Assembly (NCBI RefSeq): GCF_958298935.1
Contig: NC_084921.1
Span: 48,161,001 to 48,225,000, forward strand
Source of the DNA: Phragmites australis
Taxonomy: Eukaryota > Streptophyta > Magnoliopsida > Poales > Poaceae
DNA: 64,000 nt
Reading direction: 5' to 3'
Shown: piece by piece, positions 25,201 to 36,919 of the stretch
Numbering within the stretch: position 1 is the stretch's first letter
Layout: each line of letters starts with the position of its first letter
Program-made: the position numbers and the translations under genes
The notes under the pieces: model-generated
Database searches by the model: none
The model's input: the letters and a program-made list of their open reading frames with translations, nothing else
Told to the model about the DNA's origin: nothing

Positions 25201-26563
25201 ACCCCTTCTCAATTACTTCCGCACCAAGCGATGACTACTTGAGCGTGCATATCCGTACGCTGGGTGACTGGACATCTGAACTTCGGAACCTTTTTGGAAA
25301 GGTCAGTTTGAGGCAATGCAACTGCAGGAGTAGCAAGATTGTTTATTCGAGAATTATAGCAGAACAATGTGGATTATAAAAAATGAATAACTGAATTTGG
25401 TATTTATACAGTCGTGTGAGGCACAAGTTACTTCCAAGAAGGCTACCCTTACAAGACTAGAAACAACAGTCGTGGCAGACGCTCAGACAGAGGACACTAC
25501 GTACTTAGCTTCATATTTTTCACATCCTATATTTCGATTGGCTTTGAGAAGTTGCTGAAACTTATAAACATTTCCTAACCTGCTCAGCTTTGCTGTGTTT
25601 CCTTTAGGTTTCCGAGGGTCTATATAGACGGGCCTTACGGTGCACCAGCACAAAATTACAGGAAATATGACATTCTTTTGCTCATCGGTCTTGGAATCGG
25701 AGCAACTCCTTTCATCAGCATACTGAAGGATCTCTTGAACAACTTAAAATCCAACGAAGTAATTTTCTTTTTTAATACAAAGTGTTCCTTATATGCTATA
25801 AAACTCAGGGGTAGCTGATAACTGTAATGAGTTGATTGCAACAGGAGGTGGAAAGCATCCACGGCTCTGAGATAGGCAGCTTCAAGAACAATGGTCCGGG
25901 AAGAGCCTACTTCTACTGGGTTACCAGAGAGCAGGGATCCTTCGAATGGTTCAAAGGAGTCATGAATGATGTTGCTGAAAGCGATCACAACGTACTATGT
26001 CTCTCATTTCTCGTAATTGCATGATTGCATCTTCGCATACTATCCTTCGGTCACAGAAACAGAAACTAAGCTAAATTGTGGCTACTGTAGAATGTCATAG
26101 AGATGCACAATTACCTGACTAGCGTGTATGAAGAAGGGGATGCAAGATCAGCTCTGATTGCTATGGTTCAATCCCTTCAGCGTGCCAAAAATGGCGTGGA
26201 CATCGTCTCCGGCAGCAAGGTATTTGGCCATCTTCCTTTTTTTTTCATCTGCAAATGATTTCGCATCTATTATTTGTATAATTTATCTGATTCTTCTGTT
26301 GCAGATTCTTACACATTTTGCAAGGCCGAATTGGAGAAAGGTATTCTCTGATTTGGCCAATGCCCACAAGAACTCTCGCATAGGTGAGACATCGTGTGAC
26401 AACATATTTCAACTTTTTAAGTACAACAGTTAATGTGTATATAAATCTTTCAGGTGTTTTCTATTGTGGATCTCCAACGCTCACGAAACAACTCAAGGAT
26501 CTTTCGAAAGAATTCAGCCAGACAACCACAACTAGGTTCCATTTCCACAAGGAAAACTTCTAA
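22225..26563 (+). CDS. RBOH: Respiratory burst oxidase homologue (NADPH oxidase)
   Basis: A plasma-membrane NADPH oxidase that passes electrons from cytosolic NADPH through FAD and two haems to apoplastic oxygen, producing superoxide for signalling, defence or tip growth. Exons: 22225-22615, 23210-23372, 23464-23512, 23607-23720, 23807-24226, 24334-24720, 24829-24924, 25001-25116, 25199-25301, 25412-25500, 25608-25758, 25845-25991, 26091-26219, 26305-26383, 26454-26563. All introns are GT-AG and the sum is 2544 nt (847 aa). The EF-hand [12 protein letters not shown] is at about 187-198, with a second, degenerate loop DPDDRGYIE at about 231. Ferric-reductase membrane helices carry haem histidines ([19 protein letters not shown]). 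The FAD site is [14 protein letters not shown]-site motifs are [15 protein letters not shown] and FYCGSP, and the C-terminus ends FHFHKENF. The pre-EF N-terminus is short (about 105 residues). The start chosen is the first ATG of the frame. The subfamily letter was not assigned. Confidence 0.95.
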
Positions 26564-26764
26564 GACCATATACAGAGGAATTTCGAAAAGATTGCAAACA
26601 TACTTGTACAGGAAGAGTACAATAGCATTGGTAGAGCAGATTTAGCTTTAAGTTTTGTTGTACGCCGGTGTTGTACAAAGTATGTGTTCAAAGCTAGATG
26701 TCACTATCATACATAGATCCTGAAATGCTTACAGATATCTATATTGGAGAAGTGAGACTACTTG

Positions 26765-27673
26765 TTAGAATAATTGAGTTCCAGATGGTGTGCCTTTAAC
26801 ACGCAAATATTTTCTTTTTAGTTTTTCTGCCCGAGCTGTCAGTGTTTTGCACTTAAGGGTACTATTCTGTCTCCTGGAAGATTCTTGTGTATCATCTTGC
26901 ACTGGCACAAGCGCCAGAGAACCCGGTGTATTTTCTGCACTCTGAGAATTTCCAGATGCATTCCTGTTTTTCGGAGGCCTGCCTCTTCTTTTAGGTTGAT
27001 TATCAGCAAATAAAGTTCGATCTTTTCGAGGCCTGCCCCTCTTTTTAGGTTGATTACTAGCCTGCAAGCATGCTTGAGCATTTCCTTCTGCTGTGGCAGT
27101 CACTAACTGACCACTCGTTGCATCATTGGATGTGGATGCTGGAAGTTGGCCTTGCCCTTCTACTCCAACCATCAACATCTGATTGTTCATAACATCATTT
27201 CCTTGTGATACTGGAACCATACTCGATGTTTTCTTCGTATTATCTTCGATCGTAGCATAAACTTTCCTTGGTCTACCCACCTTAGGTCTGTAGTCAGGAA
27301 CTGTTCCTTGAAGTTTGCATTTGCCCATAACAAGTGTTTTGAGTGGAATGGTTATGTCTAACGGCAGAAGGACCTCCTCAAGTTCGCACCACTCAAGATC
27401 TTCCTGGTCTCCATCGTTGTAGACAACATTGTACCAGTTACTTTCACTGTCATACTTGACCACTTTCCCTACATAATAAGTGTCCCCGAAAAGCTTCCCC
27501 ACTTTCCTCCCTTCTAGCCATTCACCAAAACGAGGATCAACTTGAGATTCAGCATCATTTTTTACCTCGGCTTGCGCAACAGATGTGCAATTAGGAGGTA
27601 AGTCTGGAACACCATTGATAATGATGGCAGGTTCTCTCGCAATTTTGATGGCAGATGCACTTTCTGACTCCAT
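26765..27673 (-). CDS. Tudor/Agenet-like protein with AT-hooks
   Basis: A single coding exon of 302 aa. Residues about 48-105 (FGDTYYVGKVVKYDSES, then WYNVVYNDGDQEDLEW) form a Tudor/Agenet-like fold of the kind that reads histone tails. Three AT-hook cores follow: GRPRK at 133-137, KKRGRPRK at about 210-217 and KRRGRPPKNR at about 228-237. These bind the minor groove of AT-rich DNA. The combination points to a nuclear chromatin-associated protein. A basic C-terminus (EKLKRKYLRVKG) ends the frame. The stop lies 201 bp from the RBOH stop, in convergent orientation. A splice acceptor (TTCTCCAG) at 27711-27712 just upstream of the ATG implies a 5'UTR intron. The specific family name is not certain. 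Confidence 0.85.
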   Translation of the reverse strand: MESESASAIKIAREPAIIINGVPDLPPNCTSVAQAEVKNDAESQVDPRFGEWLEGRKVGKLFGDTYYVGKVVKYDSESNWYNVVYNDGDQEDLEWCELEEVLLPLDITIPLKTLVMGKCKLQGTVPDYRPKVGRPRKVYATIEDNTKKTSSMVPVSQGNDVMNNQMLMVGVEGQGQLPASTSNDATSGQLVTATAEGNAQACLQASNQPKKRGRPRKDRTLFADNQPKRRGRPPKNRNASGNSQSAENTPGSLALVPVQDDTQESSRRQNSTLKCKTLTARAEKLKRKYLRVKGTPSGTQLF

Positions 27674-30400
27674 AGTCTTCTATAGCACAACTAGATGAAC
27701 AATAAACAGCCTGGAGAAGAAAAGAAGTACGAAAAATTCACAAAAAAGTTACTAATGTATTATATGCTGGCATTAAGCAGAAGTTCAAGCAAGATTTTAC
27801 AGGGCAAGCAGCCATGAGCCAAGGAACTCACAGTTCACAACTATAATATAAAGGATTTAGCAAACACCTATGAAGCACTGATACCTCACAGAGGAGACTT
27901 ATTGTAGCAATAGAGGGGTTCAACAAGGCACTGGACAACTAGAGTGTACAGACCCATGAAGCATGTGTATTTCTGTTAGAAAAGGAAAATTCTCCAATAA
28001 ACAGTACATTCTGATACATCTGACCTGATCCCACACGCCCAACATTGACTGCTCAACAAACTCTCAAAACTAACACTCTACCAGTACTTTCGTTTATGCA
28101 ACCACACAATTAAGCACTGTGCTAGGGGCATCACTCAGCAATCAGCTGGTCATGCTTGAACCAGTGCTTAACTAGTTGGACTTCTGGTTTAAGATCAAAT
28201 TTCAAACAATCAAATGGCAATTTAAACATAATAATTATTATTACATTCGCTTCATTTTTGCAAGTATCGTTTCAGAATTAAAATGAAATTAAGATTTATT
28301 GTTAGGCATTCCAAGAAAAGGCTGGGTATCATTTTTCTAAGGAAATTAAATCTGAATTGCAATATTTTCCTAAGGTTTGTTTGTGGAAAAAGTGAACAAT
28401 AATGGGACAAACTACTTGTCAATACCTCTCCCAGCTTCTAAACCTAACCCACCACTTAGAGAATCATTAGAATTCAGCTTTATAAACATGCTAGAGAAAA
28501 AAAAAAACTATCTGAAAGTTCTGATCACATCAGATACAAAATAAGTTAGAAATTTCAGTGACAAAAACCAAACAATCTCCCCACATTGAACACACAAGAG
28601 CTGGGTTGAACCTGCTACCCGCCTCTCTCCGCGTTTTACAATCAAACAAACAAGCAAATTTCATGGAAAGAATGCAAAACAATGAGCTGAATTGAACAAA
28701 ATAACACTGTTTCTTCTCCACACTTATGTTAATCAGACATCCAAATATGAAATCTTCCAAAGATGAGAAAATTAATATAAAATTTCTTCTTGGCCACAGA
28801 AAAACGTCCAACATTTGTTCTCTTGTTACGCTGCTAAAGGACAAGTACTGTTAGTCAGGATTAAGGAATCAGGAGTGGAGCTACCAAAAGATGATACAAA
28901 TCTCAGTGGATGCTCGTGTTCCAAAGACGAGTATCCACTCCAGCCACAATTTCTCAATGATGGTGCCATTTTACAGTCCACATTCCTCTATGAAAAGAGA
29001 CAAGTAGACAAGCCACATGCTCACAAGTCTCAGTTCTGAGGAAGCTGATTAAACAAACTACTCCACGACTAAGAGAACTGGTAACTAATAGAAATACACA
29101 GGCTGCTCTCCAAAAATAAACTTCTTATCAGAGACAATTTGAGTAAAAGAAGGAAAGTAGAGGGTAGTACCTGCTTGTTTTGTACTGAAATGAAAGCATA
29201 CATCAATTTTTCTTTGATTGTGTTGTGCTAGGAGAATGTGGGGTAGTATAGCAGAATTATTTGAGATTAGAATAGGTTCTGACTTTGAATCGATGGCAAA
29301 GTTTTGGCGTAGTAGTAAAAAACATGGTATTTTGAATATTTTTTAATCAAAGGACATCCTTGTGGGGGCTGTGGAAGCTAAGAAATAATATCTGTTTTCA
29401 GAATGGGGTCTGGAAGGATATGCAACAGGTCTGGCGAGGTGTGACACTAACGCTCAAGAACTGGGCAATCCTTTGTTCTGTTCAAGAGCCAGAGAAGTTC
29501 CAACATATGCTGGTCAAATTGGAGGTGATAGTGGGAAGACCAGAATATCTCAGGATGCTGGGAGATGGCCAGCAAGATCCCTGCGATTGAAGCCTTCTTC
29601 ATCGAAAAGTTGGGCAGCAGGAGACACAAAAAAAGCTTAGTGGGCTAGGAGAGTAGTTTAAGTTTCTGTGTTGGCGGATTCAATATTTGTCATATCAATG
29701 CTGTAAACAGTTAAACTTGGAGTTGTAAACTCGATTTTGGTCCTGTTTGCAATGCATTGTGGACTGGGGCTTTGTCCCTGGAACTCTAAAAAAATACACA
29801 GGCTGATGACTACTCAATGCTAAATGTATTAGTCTTTCAGAGCAAAAGAGCCAGAGTTGGCCATTGTGATCAGAACAATTCGTAACTCAGGTTCAGTTCA
29901 AATCTTTATGAGCTGATAGAGAGACTATCGTGGTAGCACTACACAAAGGTTATAATAAAATTTTGTCCTTCCAGTATGTTATCCCCGGGCTAAGACAACA
30001 ATCCCTTTAAATCACATTGGAAATGGACACTATTGTTGAGGAACCTGCAATCCACAGGACATATATATCAGCACCTCAACTCCTAACCATCATACCCCTA
30101 TTTGCCAGGGCTCCAAACATACAGGCAAAGGAGTCCCCAAACATTTGAATAATAAACTGGCCGACCACACAGCATACAAATCCGCAGCATACTGGAAGTA
30201 TGAACTGGAGTCATTCAACCCTGCACGAAAGATCTCGGTTTGATTGCTCACAACAAAGATAAGACCCTTCAGAACAAAACTCGCCGTAACAGCAATCGAC
30301 AAGCAGGCTAGGGTTTACTTACCGACAGAAGAGGGAACCGACCAATCCAAGTCCGGATGGATCTACCTCCGCCCCAGGCCAGTGCAGTCGAGTGGAGGAC
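27674..30400 (-). other. 5'UTR with 2.6-kb intron of the AT-hook gene
   Basis: On the minus strand, CTGTCG|GTAAGT gives a consensus donor at 30322-30321 and TTCTCCAG an acceptor at 27712-27711, leaving a 37-nt second UTR piece before the ATG. The first UTR exon would lie just above 30323, in GC-rich DNA. The intron contains a LINE insertion (29106-29793) and otherwise only AT-rich noncoding sequence. The structure is inferred from splice signals; the transcript start was not located. Confidence 0.5.
29106..29793 (+). mobile_element. 5'-truncated LINE with 14-bp TSD
   Basis: The 14-bp direct repeat AAATACACAGGCTG lies at 29092-29105 and 29794-29807. The right end is an A-run after TGGAACTCT, the expected poly(A) end of target-primed reverse transcription. 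The plus frame at 29360-29590 includes LWKLRNNICFQNGVWKDMQQ, the signature of the region after the reverse transcriptase in plant L1-type LINEs. It sits antisense inside the 5'UTR intron of the AT-hook gene. Confidence 0.8.
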
Positions 30401-31180
30401 GACGACGACGAGCACAAGAGAAGGACCCCTTCGATGCGGGCGGCGCGCGTGCTTCACTTCGGTGGAAGGAAGCTGAAGCTCCCTAGCCAATCTCAGTCCC
30501 CTTCGTTCCCTTTCAACCCGCGGCCCCGGACACGCGAACAGGCGAGAAGAACGGTTCAGGCCTCGAAATATGGTCGTGGGCTGGCAATGGCATTGCGGCC
30601 TGGACGCTTGGGCTTGGCAGCCTCGGGATCGAGGCAAGCCCATGGAGCAAGGCCCACTTCCTTGGCAAGCCGTAGGAGCCCATCAGTGGACACCGAGTGC
30701 GAACATTCGACTAGGAGCAATCGTGTGAATTTTTTATATATATATTTTTAATATTTTTAAGACTATACGTCCATTTGAAGAAAAAAAATAGCGCTAATAG
30801 ACTAGTGTCGTATGTTCATCGGGCGAGAACAAGATCTTGCCCGATAAACTGGTGAGACCATATAGGACCCGACAGTCAAGGCATTAAAAAACAAAAAAAA
30901 ACCAACACGTTGCTTTGGCCGTAATTTAATATATAGCAGAATACATAAATTTTTTTATTGAATCATCCAGTACCATTAGATATTTGTGTGATATTTTGGA
31001 TATTCAGATTTGACAAAAATGGAAAGTGAATACGGAGATTTTAATGGGAACTATGACATACACGGGCGTTGCATGTATGGTACATGATCATTATAACATA
31101 AATCAGTAGTGCGGCTACACCTAATATGCCTCAGGGAATGTAAATAGCAGGATTACAACATCTAGTCTACTGAGTGCAAC
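30401..31180. other. Upstream region of the AT-hook gene, then non-genic DNA
   Basis: 30401-30700 is GC-rich and is the presumed promoter of the minus-strand AT-hook gene. Overlapping frames on both strands lack domains. 30730-31180 is AT-rich with nothing recognisable. Confidence 0.4.
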
Positions 31181-31189
31181 GTGGGTACT

Positions 31190-31760
31190 TTTCATTCCTC
31201 ATCGCTTACGGTCTTACCTCATACGTCTGTCGTGCCCTCTCGCCCTTCCTCTCCCTCTTTGCCGCACGGGCCTCCGCCATCATACGGTTACACTCCTCCC
31301 TCATCACCTGCTACTTTTTCTGAATGCGCTTGCGCGTAGCTTTCATCCTCTCATCGGTTTCCATCTCATTGAAGCATCTCTAAGAGGTGCGGTGCTCAGT
31401 GTGAAAGAGGAATACATTAGCTTCGGACTGCTTAGTATTTAGCCACTGTAAGAAATTACATAGTGGTGGCGGTGAATGCAATAAAGAACAAAATATAAGT
31501 GGTAAATCTTAGTTTTTTCAGGAGTAGTTTGGCTATAAGTTATTACCTAAGGGTGGGAGCCAACATGGTGCTTCCCTGAGGTGGATCGTACCCATAATTG
31601 TCGCACATGAAGAATCTCCTTCTGTAGGTGTAGTAAAGCTCGGATGACTTCATCACCCTACAAAGGTCTCCACACCAGCACATGGGCACTTGAACCCCTC
31701 AAACGTAGTATACAATATGTATTTCTCGGGGAATGGATCAGACGCTATTTTTGGCCGAGT
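31190..31760 (-). pseudogene. GRF-type zinc finger protein fragment
   Basis: Reading minus from about 31690, the frame gives MCWCGDLCRVMKSSE, then YYTYRRRFFMCDNYGYDPP, matching the GRF zinc finger (CxCG...C...RRFFxC). Further on, after a gap that may be an intron, it gives a charged helical tail (MKATRKRIQKK, MAEARAAKRERKGERARQ). In grasses such proteins are usually transposon-borne. There is no intact start-to-stop frame. Confidence 0.6.
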
Positions 31761-31904
31761 TATGGAGGTTGAGGCTACTGGTTTGGTTGCACATGTGAGT
31801 AGAAGATCATCTATTTATACAATGAATTCGTGTTGGTGCATAGACTAAGTCCACGAAAATCAGCCCTGAAAAACAGTTGATTCTGCAGTAAGGTTATATC
31901 AATA

Positions 31905-32060
31905 AAAAGGCTACTTCTGAAAAATCTACATATAAAAATGCTACTTCTGAAAACCTACTTCTGAAAATGCTACTTCTGAAAAGGCTAGCTCTGAAAAGTC
32001 TAATTCTGAAAAATATTACTCTGAAATGACTACTGATGAGAAGGCTATGTCAGAAAAAGG
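31905..32060. repeat. Minisatellite, GCTACTTCTGAAAA unit
   Basis: Eight to ten diverged copies of a 14-18-bp unit near GGCTACTTCTGAAAA (variants ...AGCTCTGAAAAG, ...AATTCTGAAAAA). It lies between the two GRF zinc-finger relics. Confidence 0.8.
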
Positions 32061-32307
32061 TAGGATTGAAAATGGAGTACATGTTTACTAATTTGAAAAG
32101 TTACAGTAGAAGATGTCAATTTGTGTTTACATAGTTTGATGTGTACAGGTAACATAAATTTGATAGTAATATTACACTATGGTAAAAGAACGTACGTTGA
32201 TATAACATATCTATAAAAGATTCATATGTCTAGAAACTTAAGCCACAACGATCAATGGAGGGTGGGGCAGGAGGGGGTGAGAAAGAAGGGGGACAGGGAG
32301 GCCAACG

Positions 32308-32857
32308 ATGAGATGGAAGAGTTTGTTTGGTCCAGCTGAGTACAAGAAGCCTCTGTACAACTTCTCTTTACAGGATATGAGTGATTTTCGTCCTCCAAGT
32401 CACATACAGATTTACGAGCACCCGATTGGGCCCTGGCCCAAGTGCTCTCATGACTATGACTGCGTCGTTTAGATGTACGATGGGAGCTTTTATAGGGGGC
32501 GATGATTATTCCTATGTCCTCTTGGTAGGGTGAGAACTATGTCACCATGACCATTTATATCTAATTTTTAAAACATTATACATTGTGATATTCACATTTC
32601 TGTAGGCCTCCGATGACGACCCTGAGAACTGTCAATATACGAGATGGATCGATCCTCCTGTTCTTCAGTATATCTAAGATTACATCGACCACCTGCAAGA
32701 CCAAATCTTTGACTTGCAGAGGGAGGTTGAGAACATGTCAAGTCTTCCTGTAATACACCTGGAGGACACATATGTATGCATCGATCTGTGGTGCACCTAC
32801 CCGTGCTACAATAGGGATGCTCCTCCACTTCATGCTCCTCCTCCTCCATCAGCGTAA
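32308..32857 (+). pseudogene. GRF-type zinc finger protein pseudogene
   Basis: From the ATG at 32308 the frame reads MRWKSLFGPAEYKKPLYNFS, then IYEHPIGPWPKCSHDYDCVV, matching the N-terminus and zinc-ligand start of a family of transposon-linked GRF proteins in grasses. A TAG directly after DCVV and a TGA about 10 codons later break the finger. A GT-AG intron (about 32531-32606) still separates it from a second exon with DDDPENCQYTRWIDPPV and a short coiled coil (HLQDQIFDLQREVENM). Opposite orientation to the relic at 31190-31760. Confidence 0.65.
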
Positions 32858-32859
32858 TA

Positions 32860-34425
32860 TGATGCTAAAGATTATTAGGACTCAGGAGTCTTATTGCAAT
32901 TCACTATTAGTATGATTTGAACCACTATCAAGATGGCATTGTAATTTGTGTATCGTCCCTTTGATTTTCGAATATTTTACATTCCCTAAAGCATGTTAGG
33001 CGAAACTCTGTTACACCACCAGCGGTATCATATATGTCATTGCACGGTCAGTCAACGTGTTTATTATGATTATTACGGAATGATTGTGGTATGAGTGTAT
33101 GGTCCGAATAGAATCAGAAAATAAAAATATGATAATGAAAGATATTATGATAATAACAATAACATAGTAGCATAAATAAAGTAGCATTACAATGGCACTA
33201 CCATAGCACGATAACACCAATAATAACATAAGACTATTAAAACTACAATAACCTAGTACCCTATAGGTTACGTCCCCTCTAGGACATGACCCCTTGGTCG
33301 CGTCCGCCTTTGGGACCCTGCGTCTCTACGCTCTTACCTGGTCAGCTGAGTACGTTAGCGAGTTCGGTGGCACGATCGTTAGCGTATGTCGTCCAACGAG
33401 CAGTGGAGTGGCGTAGCTATCCTGGGAGGGTTTTGTCCCCGTAAGTGGCATGCCAGGTAGTTGCGACACACCGAGCTTGTCACTCTCTCTGAAGATATAC
33501 GAGTACCTAGGGACCTGAGTACCCTCCCTGGTGAGCAACTTCATGTAGCTACCCTGTGTGTCTATATTCCGTAGATCATCGATCTCTACACATAGAATAA
33601 CGAAGATAGCATGTTAGCTTTGACAAAGTGTTACATACATAACAATTGATTAGCTATAAAGCAAGTATCATACTCGAGCCAAGGACGCAAAAAGTTGAAG
33701 GACCTAGGTGTGCGTCAGAAGGCTGCATGGACCCACTGTTAGTGTAGAAGTGGTCACCGGCACCAATGAAGGCTGACCTAGACACTGTGACATCATAGCA
33801 GGGGTCATTGGCCCAAAAAAGAATGCCTAGCCTAGGCACAGCTGTAGTGCGAGTTAGTGGCCCCAAAGAAGGGCTGCCTCGCTGAATCGCCACCGTAGTA
33901 CTGCTGAAAAGTCAGCGTGAAAGACGGTCTCGATTTTAAAATTTTACCTAGATTTTAATCAAAGTGACAAGTATTTATAATAGGAGGGAGTAATACTTTA
34001 TTAGGTAATTGTGCAAATATTGGGAGGATCTTGGCCCCAATGAAGCTCTGTCCCTGCCCTTGAGAGTGCACAAAGATCACATCTTTTTAGTTTTGTTTTA
34101 AGCCCCAAGTAAGAGCTTGCTAATTGGTTAAGAGTTGCGGTGGCCTATTACCCTACATTTCTTACTAGGGTCAAGAATAGCATCTAAGTGTGCATTTTCT
34201 GATGTTCATGCCATGTGTTCCGCTTACGGTTGATTTATCCATAAAAGCAAGGCCATCATTTGATTCTTGGGCCCTCACTTCTTGTATAAGTAATTTGCAT
34301 AATATAAAGAGAGGGAATGCAACACCTCACATGATTCCCTGCTACTTCCTCCACTAGAGAAAGTGGATTGGTGCTTCTTCTATCTAATTAGAAATGTTTC
34401 AGTTCTTGATTCATTTTGCATGCTA
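32860..34425. other. Transposon-derived or non-genic DNA
   Basis: A minus frame at 33544-33326 (MKLLTREGTQVPRYSYIFRE and onward) reads like protein and continues upstream without a start, but I do not recognise the family. 33960-34010 contains TAGGAGGGAGTAATACT, like one end of a Stowaway MITE. No intact gene seen. Confidence 0.35.
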
Positions 34426-34429
34426 CTCG

Positions 34430-34522
34430 CTATAAAATATGCATTGCCCTAACACCATTGCCTGTCACATTCTCTTCCCAATTCTCATCATCATGGAGCT
34501 AGCTAATCTACCTGAAGATTAG
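34430..34522 (+). promoter_or_regulatory. TATA-like element followed by a 9-codon ORF
   Basis: CTATAAAATA at 34430-34439 is followed about 55 bp later by ATG GAG ... TAG (34493-34522, MELANLPED). Position and context resemble a small transcription unit, but no larger ORF, known peptide or known noncoding RNA was recognised downstream. Confidence 0.25.
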
Positions 34523-36130
34523 CACATTATTAGCCAACATCAACTGTCGCGCGGCGTTGGCTGAAAAAGGCTCAGATTAGCAGCTGCAGAAGGCGGCATT
34601 TTACTTATATTCTGTAGTAGTAGTTTAGTAGCATTTTCAGCAACAGCAGCAATTGATTACATGTTCATGAACTTAAACATGAACAAGAATTTGTAACAAA
34701 AGGAGTACTAATTACAACCGAAATAATAGCTGGTTAACAAGTTTATCTGCGCAAAGTACTCCGGTTACCGGCCGACAAAGAATCGGCAGCCACACTCCCC
34801 GCCTCTAGGGAGGACAGGGAAAGAAAGAAGAGATATAGCCTTGGCCAAAGCTAGAAATTCCAAAGAGACAGAGAGAAAGATGCAGTCTGCTGCTTGCTCT
34901 AAAATACTAAGGAGAGTGGCCGAGTGGGGGATTAGTGCGTCCTTAATTATAGGGCTCTTCCTACCTCAACACTAATCCCTTTCCCCAATTCCTACCCTAT
35001 GAAGCACACTTGAAACATCTCCCCTTGAAATAGAACTTACTTGCCGGCGTAAAGAAACTGCAATGCAATGTAATGGCCTTCATGTGATGTAGAGTTTCAG
35101 AATGTCTTGTGCTAGAAAAGATCAGTAGGTTTATAGCAGCGCGCAATAGCGAGACAGTCGACAGAGACCTGGAACTGGAAGTACGAAGACGCATTAGTCA
35201 CTCTCATGTCATAATTATCTAAGCAACTGATCACATGAACCCCACTGTCACATGCAAAAGTATATGCATGCAAATACACCTGTAATATTTGTTTGGATTG
35301 AGTTCCTTGTTAATGCTGTATCTTGCTTGGGATAGTAATTAACAAATGACTGTCGGAATCTCTTTCTTTTACCTTCTGTACCAGAGATTAACAAATCACT
35401 AACTTCAATGCAATTGGCTGGGAGAGGTCGGCAGCCTTCTGCTAAGTGCATGAGGCGTTAATTGGTCCCTTCAATTTTCTTTGATGTAGCACTTCTCTGT
35501 CTGGAAAGCATGGAGGCTTCTCCATTGCTCTTCTGAATTCTGATCATTGAGACTCTAAAACACTTGGGTTCTTATTCTCGTTTGACTCATCTCTACGGTA
35601 TCCTGTCCTGGATGGATGATCGTGCCCGTTTCAACCGGCCAAAAGTTTTTCTTCTCCTTCTAACTCTTGGATGGATTATTCACAAAATCAAGTTCAGAAA
35701 AGATACTCGAGATCTCGGTAAGGATGGAACTGAATTCTTTCTTCTTCTCTGTCTCTCTCTGGAGGCGCAATTGATTGCTGCTTTATTCTCTGACGATAAA
35801 ATTTGCGATGCCTTTGGGTGGTCAAAAAAGCATGGTGAGGTATAATAGTAGTAGAGGTTAATTGCATCCTCAGCTCTCGCGGGGAATCGAATTTTTCCCT
35901 GCTTGTGATTACTCTCAGCTTATCTTGACTCAAAATTCTGGGACGCAGTTTCTTTTTTCTTTTTCTATATATGCTTGCTTCTTGCCTTATACTGAGACAT
36001 AAGAAAGAATTAAAATGCTAGAATCAGTGGTTGTCATTCTCAAACAAGCAAGCCGTGTTTCCGTACCGCCAAGCTAAAATATCAGTACAAGTTTTATCCG
36101 TTGTCACACTTCACATGTCAATTCCATTCG
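34523..36130. other. Intergenic, no gene recognised
   Basis: Short frames only. A local inverted repeat (GGGGATTAGTG near 34927 and CACTAATCCC near 34970) could form a small hairpin. Confidence 0.4.
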
Positions 36131-36135
36131 CAAGG

Positions 36136-36918
36136 CCTATTTGGAACACAAAAGTTTCACAGAAGATAGTTCATTTCCTATAAGAGTTGAGAAAACTAGT
36201 GTATCAACTCGTGCGACTACACAGACTAAAAATTTAGTTTACAGCTGAATTATAGATATTTGTGTTAATAATGTTTGTATGCTAAGATACATCAACTATT
36301 TATATTTAAATAATAGAATGTAAAATATAAATGTAATTTTTTTTATAATATTGGAATCATGTTTATTATTTGTGAATAGATCTAATTTATAATTTTCATT
36401 TTATGTGTTATGCAAATTGATTTTTATTTGTTTCTTGATTTTTTGAAATTATTATTATTTTTAATGTCCTCACCGTATCTCATATTATTTTTTTGAAATA
36501 CATTATAAATTCTTTGATATTATTTTTGTGTGATAATTCGTAATATGTTTGCGTTCTGCTGTTTTAATTTTGTAATGTTTGATTATAATTGATTTGGAAA
36601 AGTGTGTTGATTGCTAACGTAACTAAGTTGGAGTTTGCTAATGTAACCTTATTAGACAAATGATATTTACAACAAAAAAAGTGAAAGAAAGTCAATGCAA
36701 GAAGTAGTCTTAGGACTGGACTCTATGATTTGTTTTTTAATCTTCTATGTTATTTCGTCTGGTTGTTGATCTATTGTTACAGTTAATCAATCAATTAATT
36801 CGACAGTTGGATGCTTTGCTTTTTTACGAGAATTTTTAAGATTTTCTTAGAATTAACATGGAGGCACTAAAAGGAGTCTCCAATTAGTAAATATAAGATC
36901 GCTCGTGTTCCAAACAGG
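36136..36918. mobile_element. Possible non-autonomous DNA element
   Basis: CCTATTTGGAACACAAAAG on the left and GTGTTCCAAACAGG on the right are inverted, and they enclose AT-rich noncoding DNA of about 780 bp. No clear target duplication, so this rests on the termini only. Confidence 0.4.
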
Positions 36919-36919
36919 A

